From Candidatus Marimicrobium litorale (GTDB lineage: Bacteria; Pseudomonadota; Gammaproteobacteria; Pseudomonadales; Halieaceae), in the NCBI RefSeq assembly GCF_026262645.1, contig NZ_SHNO01000001.1, positions 2,170,001-2,234,000 on the forward strand: 64,000 nucleotides of DNA, written 5' to 3'. The notes below the pieces were generated by a model, which saw only the letters and a list, made by a program, of their open reading frames with translations, had not been told where the DNA came from and did no database searches. A program made the translations under genes and the position numbers. Shown here in pieces: positions 25,877 to 35,131 of this stretch; position 1 is the first letter of the stretch, and every line of letters starts with the position of its first letter.

Positions 25877-26917
25877 CTAGGGCTTTGCCCGCATCACGCA
25901 ATGACTCACATAAAGCATGGCGGTCAGTAAAAGCACCGCGCCACCCTGATGAGCCGCGCCCAACCAGACCGGCACCTGCTGCAACAAGGCGCTGATTCCC
26001 AGCACAACCTGCATCCAGAGCACCACAGCCAGTATGACGGCTGCCGTGCGCACACGTCGGTCCGGTGCGTGACGGTAGACTTGGAAGGCAAACAGGTTCA
26101 ACACCAGGAAGAGCAGATAAGCGAACATACGGTGATTGAACTGTATGGTCACGACATCCTCGAATGCGGCGAGCCATGCGGGGTTCATCGCGTAAAGACC
26201 CGGCGGTACGAAGCTGTCACCCATCAAGGGCCAGGTCGGGTAGACCAAACCGGCCCGCGTCCCCGCCACCAGAGCACCAGACAGTATCATCAGATATACC
26301 AACCCAACCAGCAGGGGCGACCAGCGCGCATACCGGGTCAGTCCGGACAGTGCCGTATGCGCAGCCGGCCGCAATTCGAGCACCAGCCAGACCATGTAGG
26401 TATAGATCACGACCGCTACACCAAGATGAGCGGCGAGGCGGTACTGACTGACACGCGGATTGTCGACCAGACCACTTTTGACCATGTACCAGCCCAGTAA
26501 GCCCTGCAGTCCCCCCATCGTTAACAGCACAAACAGGTGCGGCGTAAGACCGGGGCGCAGGCGTTTGCGCAAGGCGAAATAGAAAAACGGAATCGCGAAT
26601 AAAACACCGATAAACCGACCGAGAACCCGGTGCAGGTACTCGTACATAAATATGACTTTGAACCCATCGAGGCTCATACCTTTGTTGATCTTCTGGTATT
26701 CCGGAAACTGTTTGTACTTGTCAAAAGTAGCCAGCCACTCCTGCTCACCGATGGGCGGTATCACACCCACCAGAGGCCTCCAGTCGACCATGGACAGACC
26801 GGAGTGGGTCAGGCGGGTAACGCCACCCAGCAAAATCATCCCAAACACCACGGTGGCACACAGTGTCAACCATCGGACTACCTGCCGGTTGTATTGATTC
26901 TGTTCGAATGTTGTCAT
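25877..26917 (-). CDS. ctaA: Heme A synthase (COX15/CtaA)
   Basis: 346 residues with about eight transmembrane helices. Family motifs include GGVTRLTHSGLSMVDWRP near the N-terminus, YEYLHRVLGRFIG near 92, GTRAGLVYPTWPLM near 220, a second-half HRMFAYL and AAHQGGAV near 328; the His residues are the heme ligands. It converts heme O to heme A for aa3-type oxidases in the inner membrane. The gene is alone: ctaB, cox subunits and cyoE are not adjacent. The ribosome-binding site is weak. Confidence 0.95.
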   Translation of the reverse strand: MTTFEQNQYNRQVVRWLTLCATVVFGMILLGGVTRLTHSGLSMVDWRPLVGVIPPIGEQEWLATFDKYKQFPEYQKINKGMSLDGFKVIFMYEYLHRVLGRFIGVLFAIPFFYFALRKRLRPGLTPHLFVLLTMGGLQGLLGWYMVKSGLVDNPRVSQYRLAAHLGVAVVIYTYMVWLVLELRPAAHTALSGLTRYARWSPLLVGLVYLMILSGALVAGTRAGLVYPTWPLMGDSFVPPGLYAMNPAWLAAFEDVVTIQFNHRMFAYLLFLVLNLFAFQVYRHAPDRRVRTAAVILAVVLWMQVVLGISALLQQVPVWLGAAHQGGAVLLLTAMLYVSHCVMRAKP

Positions 26918-27139
26918 CGCGTCAGTATCGTCGAGTGCAGTAAGAAACCCAACACGGGGTGGATTCTCCTGCGGGTTTCACGCCTTATCGTCTCAGGGTA
27001 CTATTTTAGCGTTCTTGCTCGAAGCAGACCAGTACGACGCTAATCGCGACTCCTCAGCAGTGTAAGAACTGCAAGCCAGCCGGAACGAGGCTGCTGCAGA
27101 GAGGGGCAAATTCGGTACAATAATCAGTACAGCAAGCCC

Positions 27140-27877
27140 ATGGACCACACTATGACCACTTACGAGCAGCAGGTACACTGCCGCGCGGCCGACATCGATA
27201 TCGACTTCTGGCGGACCCCGGAGGGCGTTGCTATACCCGATGATGAATTGCGCTTCCTACTGGTACCGGACACCGTGGAGGCCATGATGGTCGGCGAAGT
27301 CGCCGAGCAGATAAAGGCGTTTCAGCAGAGTGCCAACGAGCCGATCACCCGCGCCCTCATGGTCACTATGGGGGGACTGTTGCCGGGTATCCTGCTTCAC
27401 GACCACCTCGTCCACATGCCCTCAGCACCCCACATCGCGTTTGGCAGCATCGGTGTGTCGCTCTATACAGGCCCCGACCAACGCCGCCCGAAGCCCCAGG
27501 TTGTGCAGGAAAGCTCGCTGGAGGTAAGGGATGAGGTAGTGATACTGGTCGATGACCTGGGTGATCGCGGGGACACACTGCGCTTTTTGTCCGAGCACAT
27601 CACTGAGCGGGGTGCCAGACGTGTTATGAGTCTGGCGCTCTTCATGAAGCCCAGGGCCAAAACAGTGTGCCCGGCAAACTTTTATTTTGGCGAACTGACT
27701 CAGGATACGTGGATCATCACGCCGCGGGAATACGTAGAGACTATGGCCAAGCGTATACCCGTGTGGAAACAGCGCGGCGCCACACAGGCGGAGTGCCAAC
27801 GCAGGCTGGTCGACCTCATCGGCTACCCGCCCCATCTGGTAGATACGTATTTGGAAACGCTATTCGAGCAGGGCTGA
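27140..27877 (+). CDS. Phosphoribosyltransferase-domain protein
   Basis: 245 residues. The PRPP-binding signature VVILVDDLGDRGDTL lies near 134-148, preceded by a flexible-loop-like region and ALMVTMGGLLPG near 76, as in the hypoxanthine/xanthine phosphoribosyltransferase fold. A C-terminal extension of about 60 residues is not part of the minimal fold. It may be a purine salvage enzyme; the base specificity cannot be read. It converges on the aminotransferase gene with eight bases between stops. Confidence 0.8.
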   Translation: MDHTMTTYEQQVHCRAADIDIDFWRTPEGVAIPDDELRFLLVPDTVEAMMVGEVAEQIKAFQQSANEPITRALMVTMGGLLPGILLHDHLVHMPSAPHIAFGSIGVSLYTGPDQRRPKPQVVQESSLEVRDEVVILVDDLGDRGDTLRFLSEHITERGARRVMSLALFMKPRAKTVCPANFYFGELTQDTWIITPREYVETMAKRIPVWKQRGATQAECQRRLVDLIGYPPHLVDTYLETLFEQG

Positions 27878-27885
27878 CCTGGAAG

Positions 27886-29073
27886 CTACAACACCCCGGA
27901 CACTGCTTCAGCAATATAATCGAGATTACCCGCATTGACTCCCGCAACATTTATACGGGACGAATCCAGCATATAAACACTGTAATCATTGCGCAATCGC
28001 TGAGCCTGCTCCGCACTGAGCCCAAGAAAGGAAAACATACCCTTTTCCGTTTCGATAAAAGCGAAGTTACCGCCGCAACGAGACTCGAGGGCATGACGCA
28101 AACTGCTACGCAAACCATTGATGCGCTCGCACACTGCGGACAATTCCTCCCGCCACAGCGCACCCAGTACGTCATCGTTAAACACCCGCCCGGCCAGCAA
28201 GGCCCCGTGTGCGGGCGGCATGGAATATACCCGCCGCGCAGCGGACTGGGCCTGACTCAGGACAGCACGCGCATTCGCTGCATCTGCGCAGACAAAAACG
28301 GCGGCCCCGGTGCGCTCACGATACAGCCCCAGGTTCTTGGAGCAGGAGGAGGCTACAATCACCTCAGGCAGGCGCGATACCAACAAGCGCAACCCCGCGG
28401 CATCCTCATCGAGGCCAACGCCCATGCCCTGGTAGGCAAAATCGACGAAGGGAGTGAACCCCTGCCGCTCCGCCAATTCCGCGATAACGCGCCACTGCTC
28501 CAGGGATAGATCCGCGCCGCACGGGTTGTGGCAACAACCGTGCAGCAGCACGATATCGCCAGCTTGGGCACCGGCGAGATCACTCACCATTGCGTCGAAG
28601 TTGACGCCATGCGTGGCATAGTCGTAGTAACGGTAACTGCGGAATTCCAGCCCCACGCTGCCCAGCAAGGGCCCATGTACCGGCCAGGTCGGATCAGACA
28701 CCCATACTTTTGCATTCGGGGCAGCCGCGTGCACTATCTCCGCTCCGATGCGCAGCGCGCCACAACCACCAGGGGTCTGGATACTGGTCACCCGCCCATC
28801 GGCAAGCGCCCCGCTGCCATCGCCAAGCACCAGTTTCTGTATACCCTGATTAAAAGCACCGTCCCCCGCCGCCGCCAGATAAGCCTTGCTCGTTTCCTCA
28901 TTCACAAGAGACTGCTGCGCCTCCTGCACCGCGGCAAAAACCGGACACTCGCCCTTCTCGTTCTTGTAGATTCCCACAGTCAGATCGACCTTGTCCGGAT
29001 TGGGGTCTGCGTGACAGGCCGCAGAAAGACCCAGAATCGGATCGGCAGGCAATGGTTCCAGCATTTGTAGCAT
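27886..29073 (-). CDS. Aspartate/aromatic amino-acid aminotransferase (class I, AspC/TyrB type)
   Basis: 395 residues from the ATG at 29073, with GGAG seven bases upstream. The N-terminus MLEPLPADPILGLS is characteristic of the AspC/TyrB branch. LLHGCCHNPCGADLS, a PLP-binding Asp in VDFAYQGMG and the Schiff-base Lys in SSCSKNLGLYRERTG near 250 are all present. It transfers amino groups between aspartate or aromatic amino acids and 2-oxoglutarate. Whether it prefers Asp or Tyr/Phe is not settled by sequence inspection. Confidence 0.92.
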   Translation of the reverse strand: MLQMLEPLPADPILGLSAACHADPNPDKVDLTVGIYKNEKGECPVFAAVQEAQQSLVNEETSKAYLAAAGDGAFNQGIQKLVLGDGSGALADGRVTSIQTPGGCGALRIGAEIVHAAAPNAKVWVSDPTWPVHGPLLGSVGLEFRSYRYYDYATHGVNFDAMVSDLAGAQAGDIVLLHGCCHNPCGADLSLEQWRVIAELAERQGFTPFVDFAYQGMGVGLDEDAAGLRLLVSRLPEVIVASSCSKNLGLYRERTGAAVFVCADAANARAVLSQAQSAARRVYSMPPAHGALLAGRVFNDDVLGALWREELSAVCERINGLRSSLRHALESRCGGNFAFIETEKGMFSFLGLSAEQAQRLRNDYSVYMLDSSRINVAGVNAGNLDYIAEAVSGVL

Positions 29074-29089
29074 CGAGTACTCCAGATCG

Positions 29090-29392
29090 TCACAACGCTG
29101 CCAGCAGTTTCCGCAAAAACAGCCAGAAGGGTTCGACAGTATCAATTGGCAGGCGCTCTCTAGGCGAGCGCGCGCCCCTTATCGTGGGGCCGAATGACAG
29201 GATATCGAGGTCCTTTTTCTTGCCGTTCAATATACCGCATTCCAGTCCCGCATGTATTTGTATTGCCTTCACAGCCGCCGCACTAACAAAAAGGCGCGCG
29301 CAGAATGCAGTGGCTTGGGCCAACAAGTGCCGCCACAGGTGAGCGGGACCGTGGGAGAGTGATCTGGCTTCATGAACAGCCTCCAGCAACAA
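29090..29392 (-). pseudogene. pepD: Remnant of aminoacyl-histidine dipeptidase (pepD), C-terminal piece only
   Basis: The last about 75 codons of this frame read VKAIQIHAGLECGIL, then ILSFGPTIRGARSPRERL and a final FWLFLRKLL. These closely match the C-terminal metal-site and tail of PepD (Xaa-His dipeptidase), a protein of nearly 500 residues. Nothing upstream in any frame resembles the rest of PepD, and the residues before VKAIQ look random. The piece is too short to be an enzyme. It is most simply a deletion relic lying just upstream of the aminotransferase. Confidence 0.75.
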
Positions 29393-29737
29393 CAGTGATG
29401 ATAGCCAGGAGGATCAGTGGTGGGCATTGTTCACACGATTGGCGAGCACTTTTTACGCCCACTTCGCCCCGTCATGGTCTAGACTCAGATCTTAGTGCGG
29501 TGGTCACGATCAGTTAATGGACACGTCAAATGAAGCGACTGGATGAAGGTAAGGTAAGCCTGGTGGAGTTTCTCGCCAGTATTCGCTACCGGCAACGCGG
29601 CCACCACGGCCGGAAGAATCCAGCGGAGCCCTCTCAATTTGCGCAGTTCTCTCCCCTGACACGCAACAACGAGACGACATCGACCGAAGAGCGCTTGTTG
29701 GTTCGCAGTGTAAACTGACGCCTCTCGAGAGCATCCC
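29393..29737. other. Intergenic region, no gene recognised
   Basis: About 345 bases between the pepD remnant and the lipase-like gene. A 62-codon frame at 29530-29718 on the plus strand has no ribosome-binding site and no family resemblance. The stretch may include further decayed sequence from the deletion that left the pepD remnant. Confidence 0.45.
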
Positions 29738-30568
29738 TCAGCAGGCTGGCACCACCCGGACAAAGGGTTCTATCCGAGCATCGCGGCAAAGCGCCCAACG
29801 CTCATGCGGCTCGACGAGGTGGTTAGCGATCACAGCGAACACCAGCGGGTTGAAGGGAAAGCCCACATGGCTGGCCAACACCGCCATGTTGGTGACGTAG
29901 TTTTCATCTCCCTCACAACGAGCGATACCAGTGCCCACTATGCCATCCGACTCGCTATAAAGCGCAAGAACCGGCACGCGCAGCTTGCCAGATCTGTAGG
30001 TGTGATCCACCCAGCGGGACAGCGCTTCTTCATCCACGTCGTTACCATTGAAACTCCCCATCACACTGTAAAGAGCCGTACCACGGGGATCGCCAAAGGG
30101 TGTACCGAGGGTGATGACCTGACGTATCCAGCGCGGATACCGATGGGCCAGCGCTACCGCGTACAGGCCGCCGAGGCTCCAGCCGACCAGAGTCACTTTC
30201 TGGCCGCTGGCAAGATACTCCTGCTCAACGCGCGCGGCAATCGCGTCTTCCATCGCGGTGCGATGATCGAGGAAATCTTCCAGATTTTGCGAGCGTACGT
30301 CCGCGCCATTGCGCCCCAAACCCCAGGGCACCGCGTTGTAACCACGATTCCGCAGGAAACGCCGCAGCTGTGACGTTGACCCATCCGCTCCCATGAATCC
30401 CGGAATGGTTATGATAGTGTGGCCATCGCCTCTGGGCAGCGTCTTGAACACCGGACCCAGCATAGCGGTGCTGCCAATTTCGAGCATCGCTCGTCCCAGT
30501 TCCATCATACTGTGCCGCAAACGGGGCGGCCTGATATCGGGTGAGGATATGGGTGTTGAACTCGGCAT
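29738..30568 (-). CDS. Alpha/beta-fold hydrolase, lipase-like
   Basis: 276 residues from the ATG at 30568, with GGAG five bases upstream. After a polar N-terminus come HTIITIPGFMGADGSTSQL (oxyanion region), the nucleophile elbow VGWSLGGLYA near 130, a candidate acid in YSESDGIVG near 210 and a candidate His in NMAVLASHVGF near 240 or in the later NHLVEPHER. It resembles triacylglycerol-lipase or PGAP1-like esterases without a signal peptide. It diverges from cmoA. Confidence 0.82.
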   Translation of the reverse strand: MPSSTPISSPDIRPPRLRHSMMELGRAMLEIGSTAMLGPVFKTLPRGDGHTIITIPGFMGADGSTSQLRRFLRNRGYNAVPWGLGRNGADVRSQNLEDFLDHRTAMEDAIAARVEQEYLASGQKVTLVGWSLGGLYAVALAHRYPRWIRQVITLGTPFGDPRGTALYSVMGSFNGNDVDEEALSRWVDHTYRSGKLRVPVLALYSESDGIVGTGIARCEGDENYVTNMAVLASHVGFPFNPLVFAVIANHLVEPHERWALCRDARIEPFVRVVPAC

Positions 30569-30732
30569 AGACGCTCCACAGTACAAAAAAAACGCGACTT
30601 CATTGTGGCCAGTTGCATCAAAGGAATACAGTAAAACCTTGGGCACCCGGTTTAATAATTCATGCTAGAATTGAGCCTCACACGATTGTTCGTATATTTT
30701 TTAACCAGCCCATTCCAGCCCTGACGCCGACA

Positions 30733-31464
30733 TTGACCGACTCCCGCGACACACTCTTTGCCGACCCCGCTTCAGACCGGGGCCTGTTTACTTTCGACGA
30801 GGACGTGGCGCGGGTTTTTCCGGACATGATCAAGCGCTCCGTGCCGGGGTATCCCACCATCATTTCCATGACCGGTCTGCTGGCGGGAAAGTACGCCATC
30901 GCCGACAGCAACCTTTACGATCTCGGATGTTCGCTGGGAGCCTCTACTCTCGCCATGCGCCACGCTATCCGCCAGCCAGGCTGTCGCATCATAGCGGTCG
31001 ACAATTCACCTGACATGCTGCAACGCTGCCGCAGCATTATCGAAACAGATACCCACGAAACCCCCGTGGACCTGCATTGCGCTAATCTGCAGGATGTAGC
31101 CGTTGCAAACGCCTCCGTCGTTATTCTCAACTTCACCTTGCAGTTCGTCCCCCCGGGCCAGCGCGATCAGGTCATCAGCGGCATTTACGCGGGCATGCAG
31201 CCCGGCGGCATCCTGGTCCTATCCGAGAAATTGAGCTTCAACGACAAACGACTGGACGATCTCAATATCGAGCTTCATCACCAGTTCAAACGGGCCAACG
31301 GCTACAGCGATCTCGAAGTGGCTGCAAAACGCACCGCGCTGGAAACCGTGCTGGTACCCGAGACATTGCAGCAACACAGGCATCGTCTGGTAAGCGCAGG
31401 ATTCAGCAGCTGCGACGTCTGGTTCCAGTGTTTTAACTTTGCCTCACTCGTCGCGCTCAAATGA
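30733..31464 (+). CDS. cmoA: Carboxy-S-adenosyl-L-methionine synthase CmoA
   Basis: 243 residues if it starts at the TTG at 30733, just before DSRDTLF, where E. coli CmoA (about 247 residues) begins. The open frame runs back to an ATG at 30613, but those 40 residues have no family counterpart and no ribosome-binding site. Conserved features are FTFDEDVARVFPDMIKRSVPGYPTI and the SAM site YDLGCSLGASTL near 63. It makes carboxy-SAM from SAM and prephenate for tRNA uridine-34 modification. The end overlaps cmoB (ATGA). Confidence 0.93.
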   Translation: MTDSRDTLFADPASDRGLFTFDEDVARVFPDMIKRSVPGYPTIISMTGLLAGKYAIADSNLYDLGCSLGASTLAMRHAIRQPGCRIIAVDNSPDMLQRCRSIIETDTHETPVDLHCANLQDVAVANASVVILNFTLQFVPPGQRDQVISGIYAGMQPGGILVLSEKLSFNDKRLDDLNIELHHQFKRANGYSDLEVAAKRTALETVLVPETLQQHRHRLVSAGFSSCDVWFQCFNFASLVALK

Positions 31465-32474
31465 TTGACTACACGCCGCTTGCCAATCACTGGCGCAACA
31501 GTGAACTGGACCGCTGGGCGCAAGTGTTGGCAACACAGATTGAACAGGGCCTGAGCCAGGAGCGTTATGGTGACCTGGCAAGCTGGTTAAAGGCGCTGGA
31601 AGACCTCCCCGCCATCACCGCAGACAGTGTACAACTCAACAGCAGCAGTGTCGGCGCCGGGTGCACGACGCCTCTGGACGCGCAGACGGCAAGCCTGTTG
31701 CGCCTCGCGTTGCAGCGCTTGCATCCCTGGCGCAAGGGGCCATTCGAATTGTTCGGCGCAAGGATTGATACAGAATGGCGCTCGGACTGGAAATGGGACC
31801 GGCTGCTGCCGGGGATAGACACACTGGCGGGGCGCCGTGTGCTGGATGTCGGTTGCGGCAGCGGTTACCACTGCTGGCGCATGCTGGGGGAAGGTGCCGC
31901 CGAGGTCATCGGCATCGATCCCTCGCCCTTGTTCGTCGTGCAGTTCTGGGCTCTGCAAAAATATTTATGCCAAAATAACGTGTGGGTCCTGCCCCTCGCA
32001 ATGGAGCAGGTACCGACCAAGCTACAGGCTTTTGACACCGTATTTTCCATGGGCGTGCTGTATCACCGCCGCTCGCCATTTGATCACCTGCAGGAACTGA
32101 GAGACTGCCTGCGTCCCGGCGGGCAGTTGGTTTTGGAAACACTGGTAATCGAGGGCGGACACGGGGAAATCCTGGTGCCCGAGGACCGGTACGCACGCAT
32201 GGGCAACGTTTGGTTCCTGCCCAGTTGCGACACACTGTTGGGCTGGCTTGCCAAACTCGGACTGGCAGAGCCCACCCTCATTGATGTTACGGTCACCACC
32301 ACGCAAGAACAACGCTCCACCGAATGGATGACTTTTCACTCACTGGCCGACTTTCTCGATCCCGAGGATGCCAGCCGAACGATCGAGGGTTACCCCGCTC
32401 CGCGCCGCGCCATCGTCACGGCCAGAGCACCGGGGACATGGACACCACTAGCGAAAGTACCCCCTGCTTGCTGA
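31461..32474 (+). CDS. cmoB: tRNA U34 carboxymethyltransferase CmoB
   Basis: 337 residues. The ATG overlaps the cmoA stop, so the pair is translationally coupled. The N-terminal helical part includes FELFGARIDTEWRSDWKWDRL, and the SAM-binding motif VLDVGCGSGYHCWRM lies near 127, followed by IGIDPSPLF and SMGVLYHRRSP. It transfers the carboxymethyl group of carboxy-SAM to 5-hydroxyuridine-34, giving cmo5U in tRNA. Length and order match other gammaproteobacteria. It converges on lon. Confidence 0.95.
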   Translation: MIDYTPLANHWRNSELDRWAQVLATQIEQGLSQERYGDLASWLKALEDLPAITADSVQLNSSSVGAGCTTPLDAQTASLLRLALQRLHPWRKGPFELFGARIDTEWRSDWKWDRLLPGIDTLAGRRVLDVGCGSGYHCWRMLGEGAAEVIGIDPSPLFVVQFWALQKYLCQNNVWVLPLAMEQVPTKLQAFDTVFSMGVLYHRRSPFDHLQELRDCLRPGGQLVLETLVIEGGHGEILVPEDRYARMGNVWFLPSCDTLLGWLAKLGLAEPTLIDVTVTTTQEQRSTEWMTFHSLADFLDPEDASRTIEGYPAPRRAIVTARAPGTWTPLAKVPPAC

Positions 32475-32535
32475 TAAACGCCCCGCGCCGGGGCAGGTAT
32501 CGCCGCCGCGTGGCAAGGCTGACCTGCCGTATTTA

Positions 32536-34962
32536 TTAATGCAGCGACTTGTCTACGCGGTGCTCGTCGAATACAAACTCGAACACCTCGCGGTAATTAC
32601 GCGCGCAGTGCACATTAATGCCCTCACGCAGGTAGTCGGGCAGTTCTTCAAAGTCTCGTCGGTTGCCAAAGGGAATAATGAGCTCCATGATCTTGCTGCG
32701 ACGGGCCGCTATCACTTTCTCGCGAATCCCGCCCACAGGCAGCACCTGCCCGGTGAGGGTCAGCTCCCCGGTCATCGCCAGTGGTCGACGGATACGATTC
32801 TTGCGCGCCAGCGAAACCAGCGCCGTGGCCATGGTAATACCCGCACTCGGGCCATCCTTGGGTGTAGCGCCTTCGGGCACATGCAGGTGCACCAGACTCA
32901 CATCGAAAAAATCCGGGTCGCAACCGTAATCTTTAAGATGTGCCACTACGTAGCTATAGGCTATCTCGGCGGACTCTTTCATCACCTCACCCAGTCGCCC
33001 GGTCAGTTTAAAGCCGCGGTTGAGCGTGTGCACCTGTGAAGCCTCGATCGGCAGAGTCGCACCGCCCATCGCCGTCCAGGCAAGTCCCGTTACTACACCG
33101 AGTCCGCGCAACGGACGATCCGGCTGGAAGGGCGGCCTGCCCAGCAGAGAATCGATGTCCTTGCGGCCTACGCGTAATTTCTTCTCGTCATCTTCTAGCA
33201 AGCGCACAATGGATTTACGCATAATGCGGGCCAGTTGTTTCTCCAGCATGCGCACCCCCGCCTCCCGGCAGTAGGAATCGATCACATACTTCAGCCCCGC
33301 ATCGTTAATCTTCAGTTGTGCGTCGGTCAGACCATGGCGCTCCAACTGCCGCGGCCAGAGGTGCCGCTTGGCGATCGACAGTTTTTCCTCTGCGACATAA
33401 CCGGATAACCGCAGGGTCTCCATGCGGTCCAACAAAGGACCGGGGATGGTATCGAGTTGGTTAGCGGTGCAAATAAACAGCACCTTCGACAGGTCGACCC
33501 GCAAGTCGAGATAGTGATCGAGGAATTCGCTATTCTGCTCGGGATCCAGCACCTCCAGCAGGGCTGATGCCGGATCGCCCTGATAGGAAGCGCCGATCTT
33601 GTCGATCTCGTCAAGCATAATAACCGGGTTGGATACCTGCACCTCCTTCAGCGCCTGCACAAACTTGCCGGGCATGGCACCAACATACGTGCGCCGGTGG
33701 CCCTTAATTTCAGCCTCGTCGCGCATACCGCCGAGACTGAAGCGATAAAACTCTCGTCCCAGTGCATCGGCGACCGAGCGGCCGATACTGGTTTTACCCA
33801 CGCCGGGAGGTCCCACCAACAGCAGGATAGAACCCGCAATCTCACCGCGGAACGCCCCCACTGCGAGGAACTCAAGGATGCGTTTCTTAACATCCTCCAG
33901 ACCTTCATGATGCGCATCCAACTCCAGTCGAGCGCGCTTGAGATCCAGGTTATCATCGGACAACACACCCCAGGGCACGTTCGTTGCCCAGTCGAGATAA
34001 TTGCGTGTCACTCCGTACTCCGGAGAACCGGTTTCCAATACGGAAAGCTTGTGTAGCTCCTCCTGAATACGTTTCGACGCCGCCTCTGGCAGGTCGCGAT
34101 CCTTGATTCGCTCCTCGAACATCTCCGCATCCGAAGTGCGGTCATCCTTGGAGATGCCGAGCTCTTTCTGGATGATTTTTAATTGTTCCCGAAGAAAGAA
34201 CTCGCGCTGGTTTTCAGAGACCTTCTCATTCACCTGACTGGTGATCTGGCCCTGCAGGGCAGCGACCTCTCTCTCCTTGCGCAGCAATACCAGTACCTTT
34301 TCCATACGTGCACGCAGCGGCAAGGTCTCCAGAATCTCCTGCAGCTGCTCACCGGACGCGGTAGTCAGTGCGGCGGAAAAGTCTGCCATCAAACTAGGCT
34401 GGGCCGGGCTGAAGTTCGCCATGTACTGCTTGAGCTCCTCGCTATACAGCGGACTCAGGGGCAGCAACTCCTTGATTTCCTTGATCAGCGCCATGGCATA
34501 GGCCTTGATCTCATCCGAGTCCCGATCACCCTGGCTGCGAGGATACTCCACCTGCGCGAGGTAGGGCGGACTGTCACTCAGCCAGCGTACAATGCGAAAG
34601 CGCTTGACCCCCTGTGCCAGGAACTGGCCGCCCTGATCCGGCGACGCCATCGGAGGGCGGTGCAGACGCACCACACAGCCAATATCCGGAAACTGACGCT
34701 GGTCTAATACACCCGCATCCTCGTGCTCAACGTAAGCCAACCCGATAAGGCCATGTCCGGCCTCATCCACCGCCTGCAGGGTCGCCCCCCACTCGAGGGG
34801 GTTAATGCCCACCGGCTGCACCTGACCCGGAAAGAAGGGCCGCTTGGGAATCGGAATCAGGTGCAGGGTCTCTGGCAGGACGTCGTCCGCCACCGCTGGC
34901 GCTCCGTGCGCCCCCTCTGCAGGCACCACTTCCCCGTCTACCGCCTCGTCGTACTCAGTCAT
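32536..34962 (-). CDS. lon: ATP-dependent protease Lon
   Basis: 808 residues from the ATG at 34962; an ATG at 34983 is possible, but anything at or beyond 35013 would lie inside the predicted promoter. The N-terminal substrate domain (IPIPKRPFFPGQVQPV) leads to a long coiled-coil (LREQLKIIQKELG), the Walker A GPPGVGKTS near 390, Walker B MLDEIDK, and the Ser-Lys protease site KDGPSAGITMA near 720. It degrades misfolded and regulatory proteins in the cytoplasm. The N-terminal acidic, Ala-rich extension of about 25 residues is longer than in E. coli Lon. Confidence 0.96.
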   Translation of the reverse strand: MTEYDEAVDGEVVPAEGAHGAPAVADDVLPETLHLIPIPKRPFFPGQVQPVGINPLEWGATLQAVDEAGHGLIGLAYVEHEDAGVLDQRQFPDIGCVVRLHRPPMASPDQGGQFLAQGVKRFRIVRWLSDSPPYLAQVEYPRSQGDRDSDEIKAYAMALIKEIKELLPLSPLYSEELKQYMANFSPAQPSLMADFSAALTTASGEQLQEILETLPLRARMEKVLVLLRKEREVAALQGQITSQVNEKVSENQREFFLREQLKIIQKELGISKDDRTSDAEMFEERIKDRDLPEAASKRIQEELHKLSVLETGSPEYGVTRNYLDWATNVPWGVLSDDNLDLKRARLELDAHHEGLEDVKKRILEFLAVGAFRGEIAGSILLLVGPPGVGKTSIGRSVADALGREFYRFSLGGMRDEAEIKGHRRTYVGAMPGKFVQALKEVQVSNPVIMLDEIDKIGASYQGDPASALLEVLDPEQNSEFLDHYLDLRVDLSKVLFICTANQLDTIPGPLLDRMETLRLSGYVAEEKLSIAKRHLWPRQLERHGLTDAQLKINDAGLKYVIDSYCREAGVRMLEKQLARIMRKSIVRLLEDDEKKLRVGRKDIDSLLGRPPFQPDRPLRGLGVVTGLAWTAMGGATLPIEASQVHTLNRGFKLTGRLGEVMKESAEIAYSYVVAHLKDYGCDPDFFDVSLVHLHVPEGATPKDGPSAGITMATALVSLARKNRIRRPLAMTGELTLTGQVLPVGGIREKVIAARRSKIMELIIPFGNRRDFEELPDYLREGINVHCARNYREVFEFVFDEHRVDKSLH

Positions 34963-35012
34963 ACCCACATAGCTCCACGTCATCGGGCGTAATATGCTTC
35001 CCCGACCACTAT

Positions 35013-35040
35013 ACATAAGGACGCCACAGTATTTTTCAAG
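35013..35040 (-). promoter_or_regulatory. Heat-shock (sigma-32 type) promoter of lon
   Basis: On the minus strand CTTGAAA (35040-35034) is followed after exactly 13 bases by CCTTATGT (35020-35013). The family consensus is CTTGAAA, 13-17 bases, CCCCATnT: the -35 box is exact and the -10 box matches at CC..AT.T. The position, some 50 bases before the lon start codon, is right for lon, a standard sigma-32 gene. TTGAAA with TATGTA could also serve the housekeeping sigma factor. Confidence 0.6.
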
Positions 35041-35131
35041 CTTGCACGTACAGTTAGCGTCTCACAGTCGGTATACTCCTCCGCCGTAAATAACCGGGGC
35101 GCATCAGGCGCCATCTTGCAAGGAGCGTACC

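Noticed and set aside
29530-29718. Small plus-strand gene of 62 codons
   Set aside because: No ribosome-binding site, no recognisable family and located in decayed sequence beside the pepD remnant.
30613-30732. Longer N-terminus of CmoA from an ATG at 30613
   Set aside because: The 40 extra residues have no counterpart in CmoA and would overlap the promoter region of the divergent hydrolase gene.
32480-32494. GCCCC-GCGCC-GGGGC hairpin between cmoB and lon as terminator
   Set aside because: The stem is only five base pairs and has no T-run, so it cannot be supported as an intrinsic terminator.
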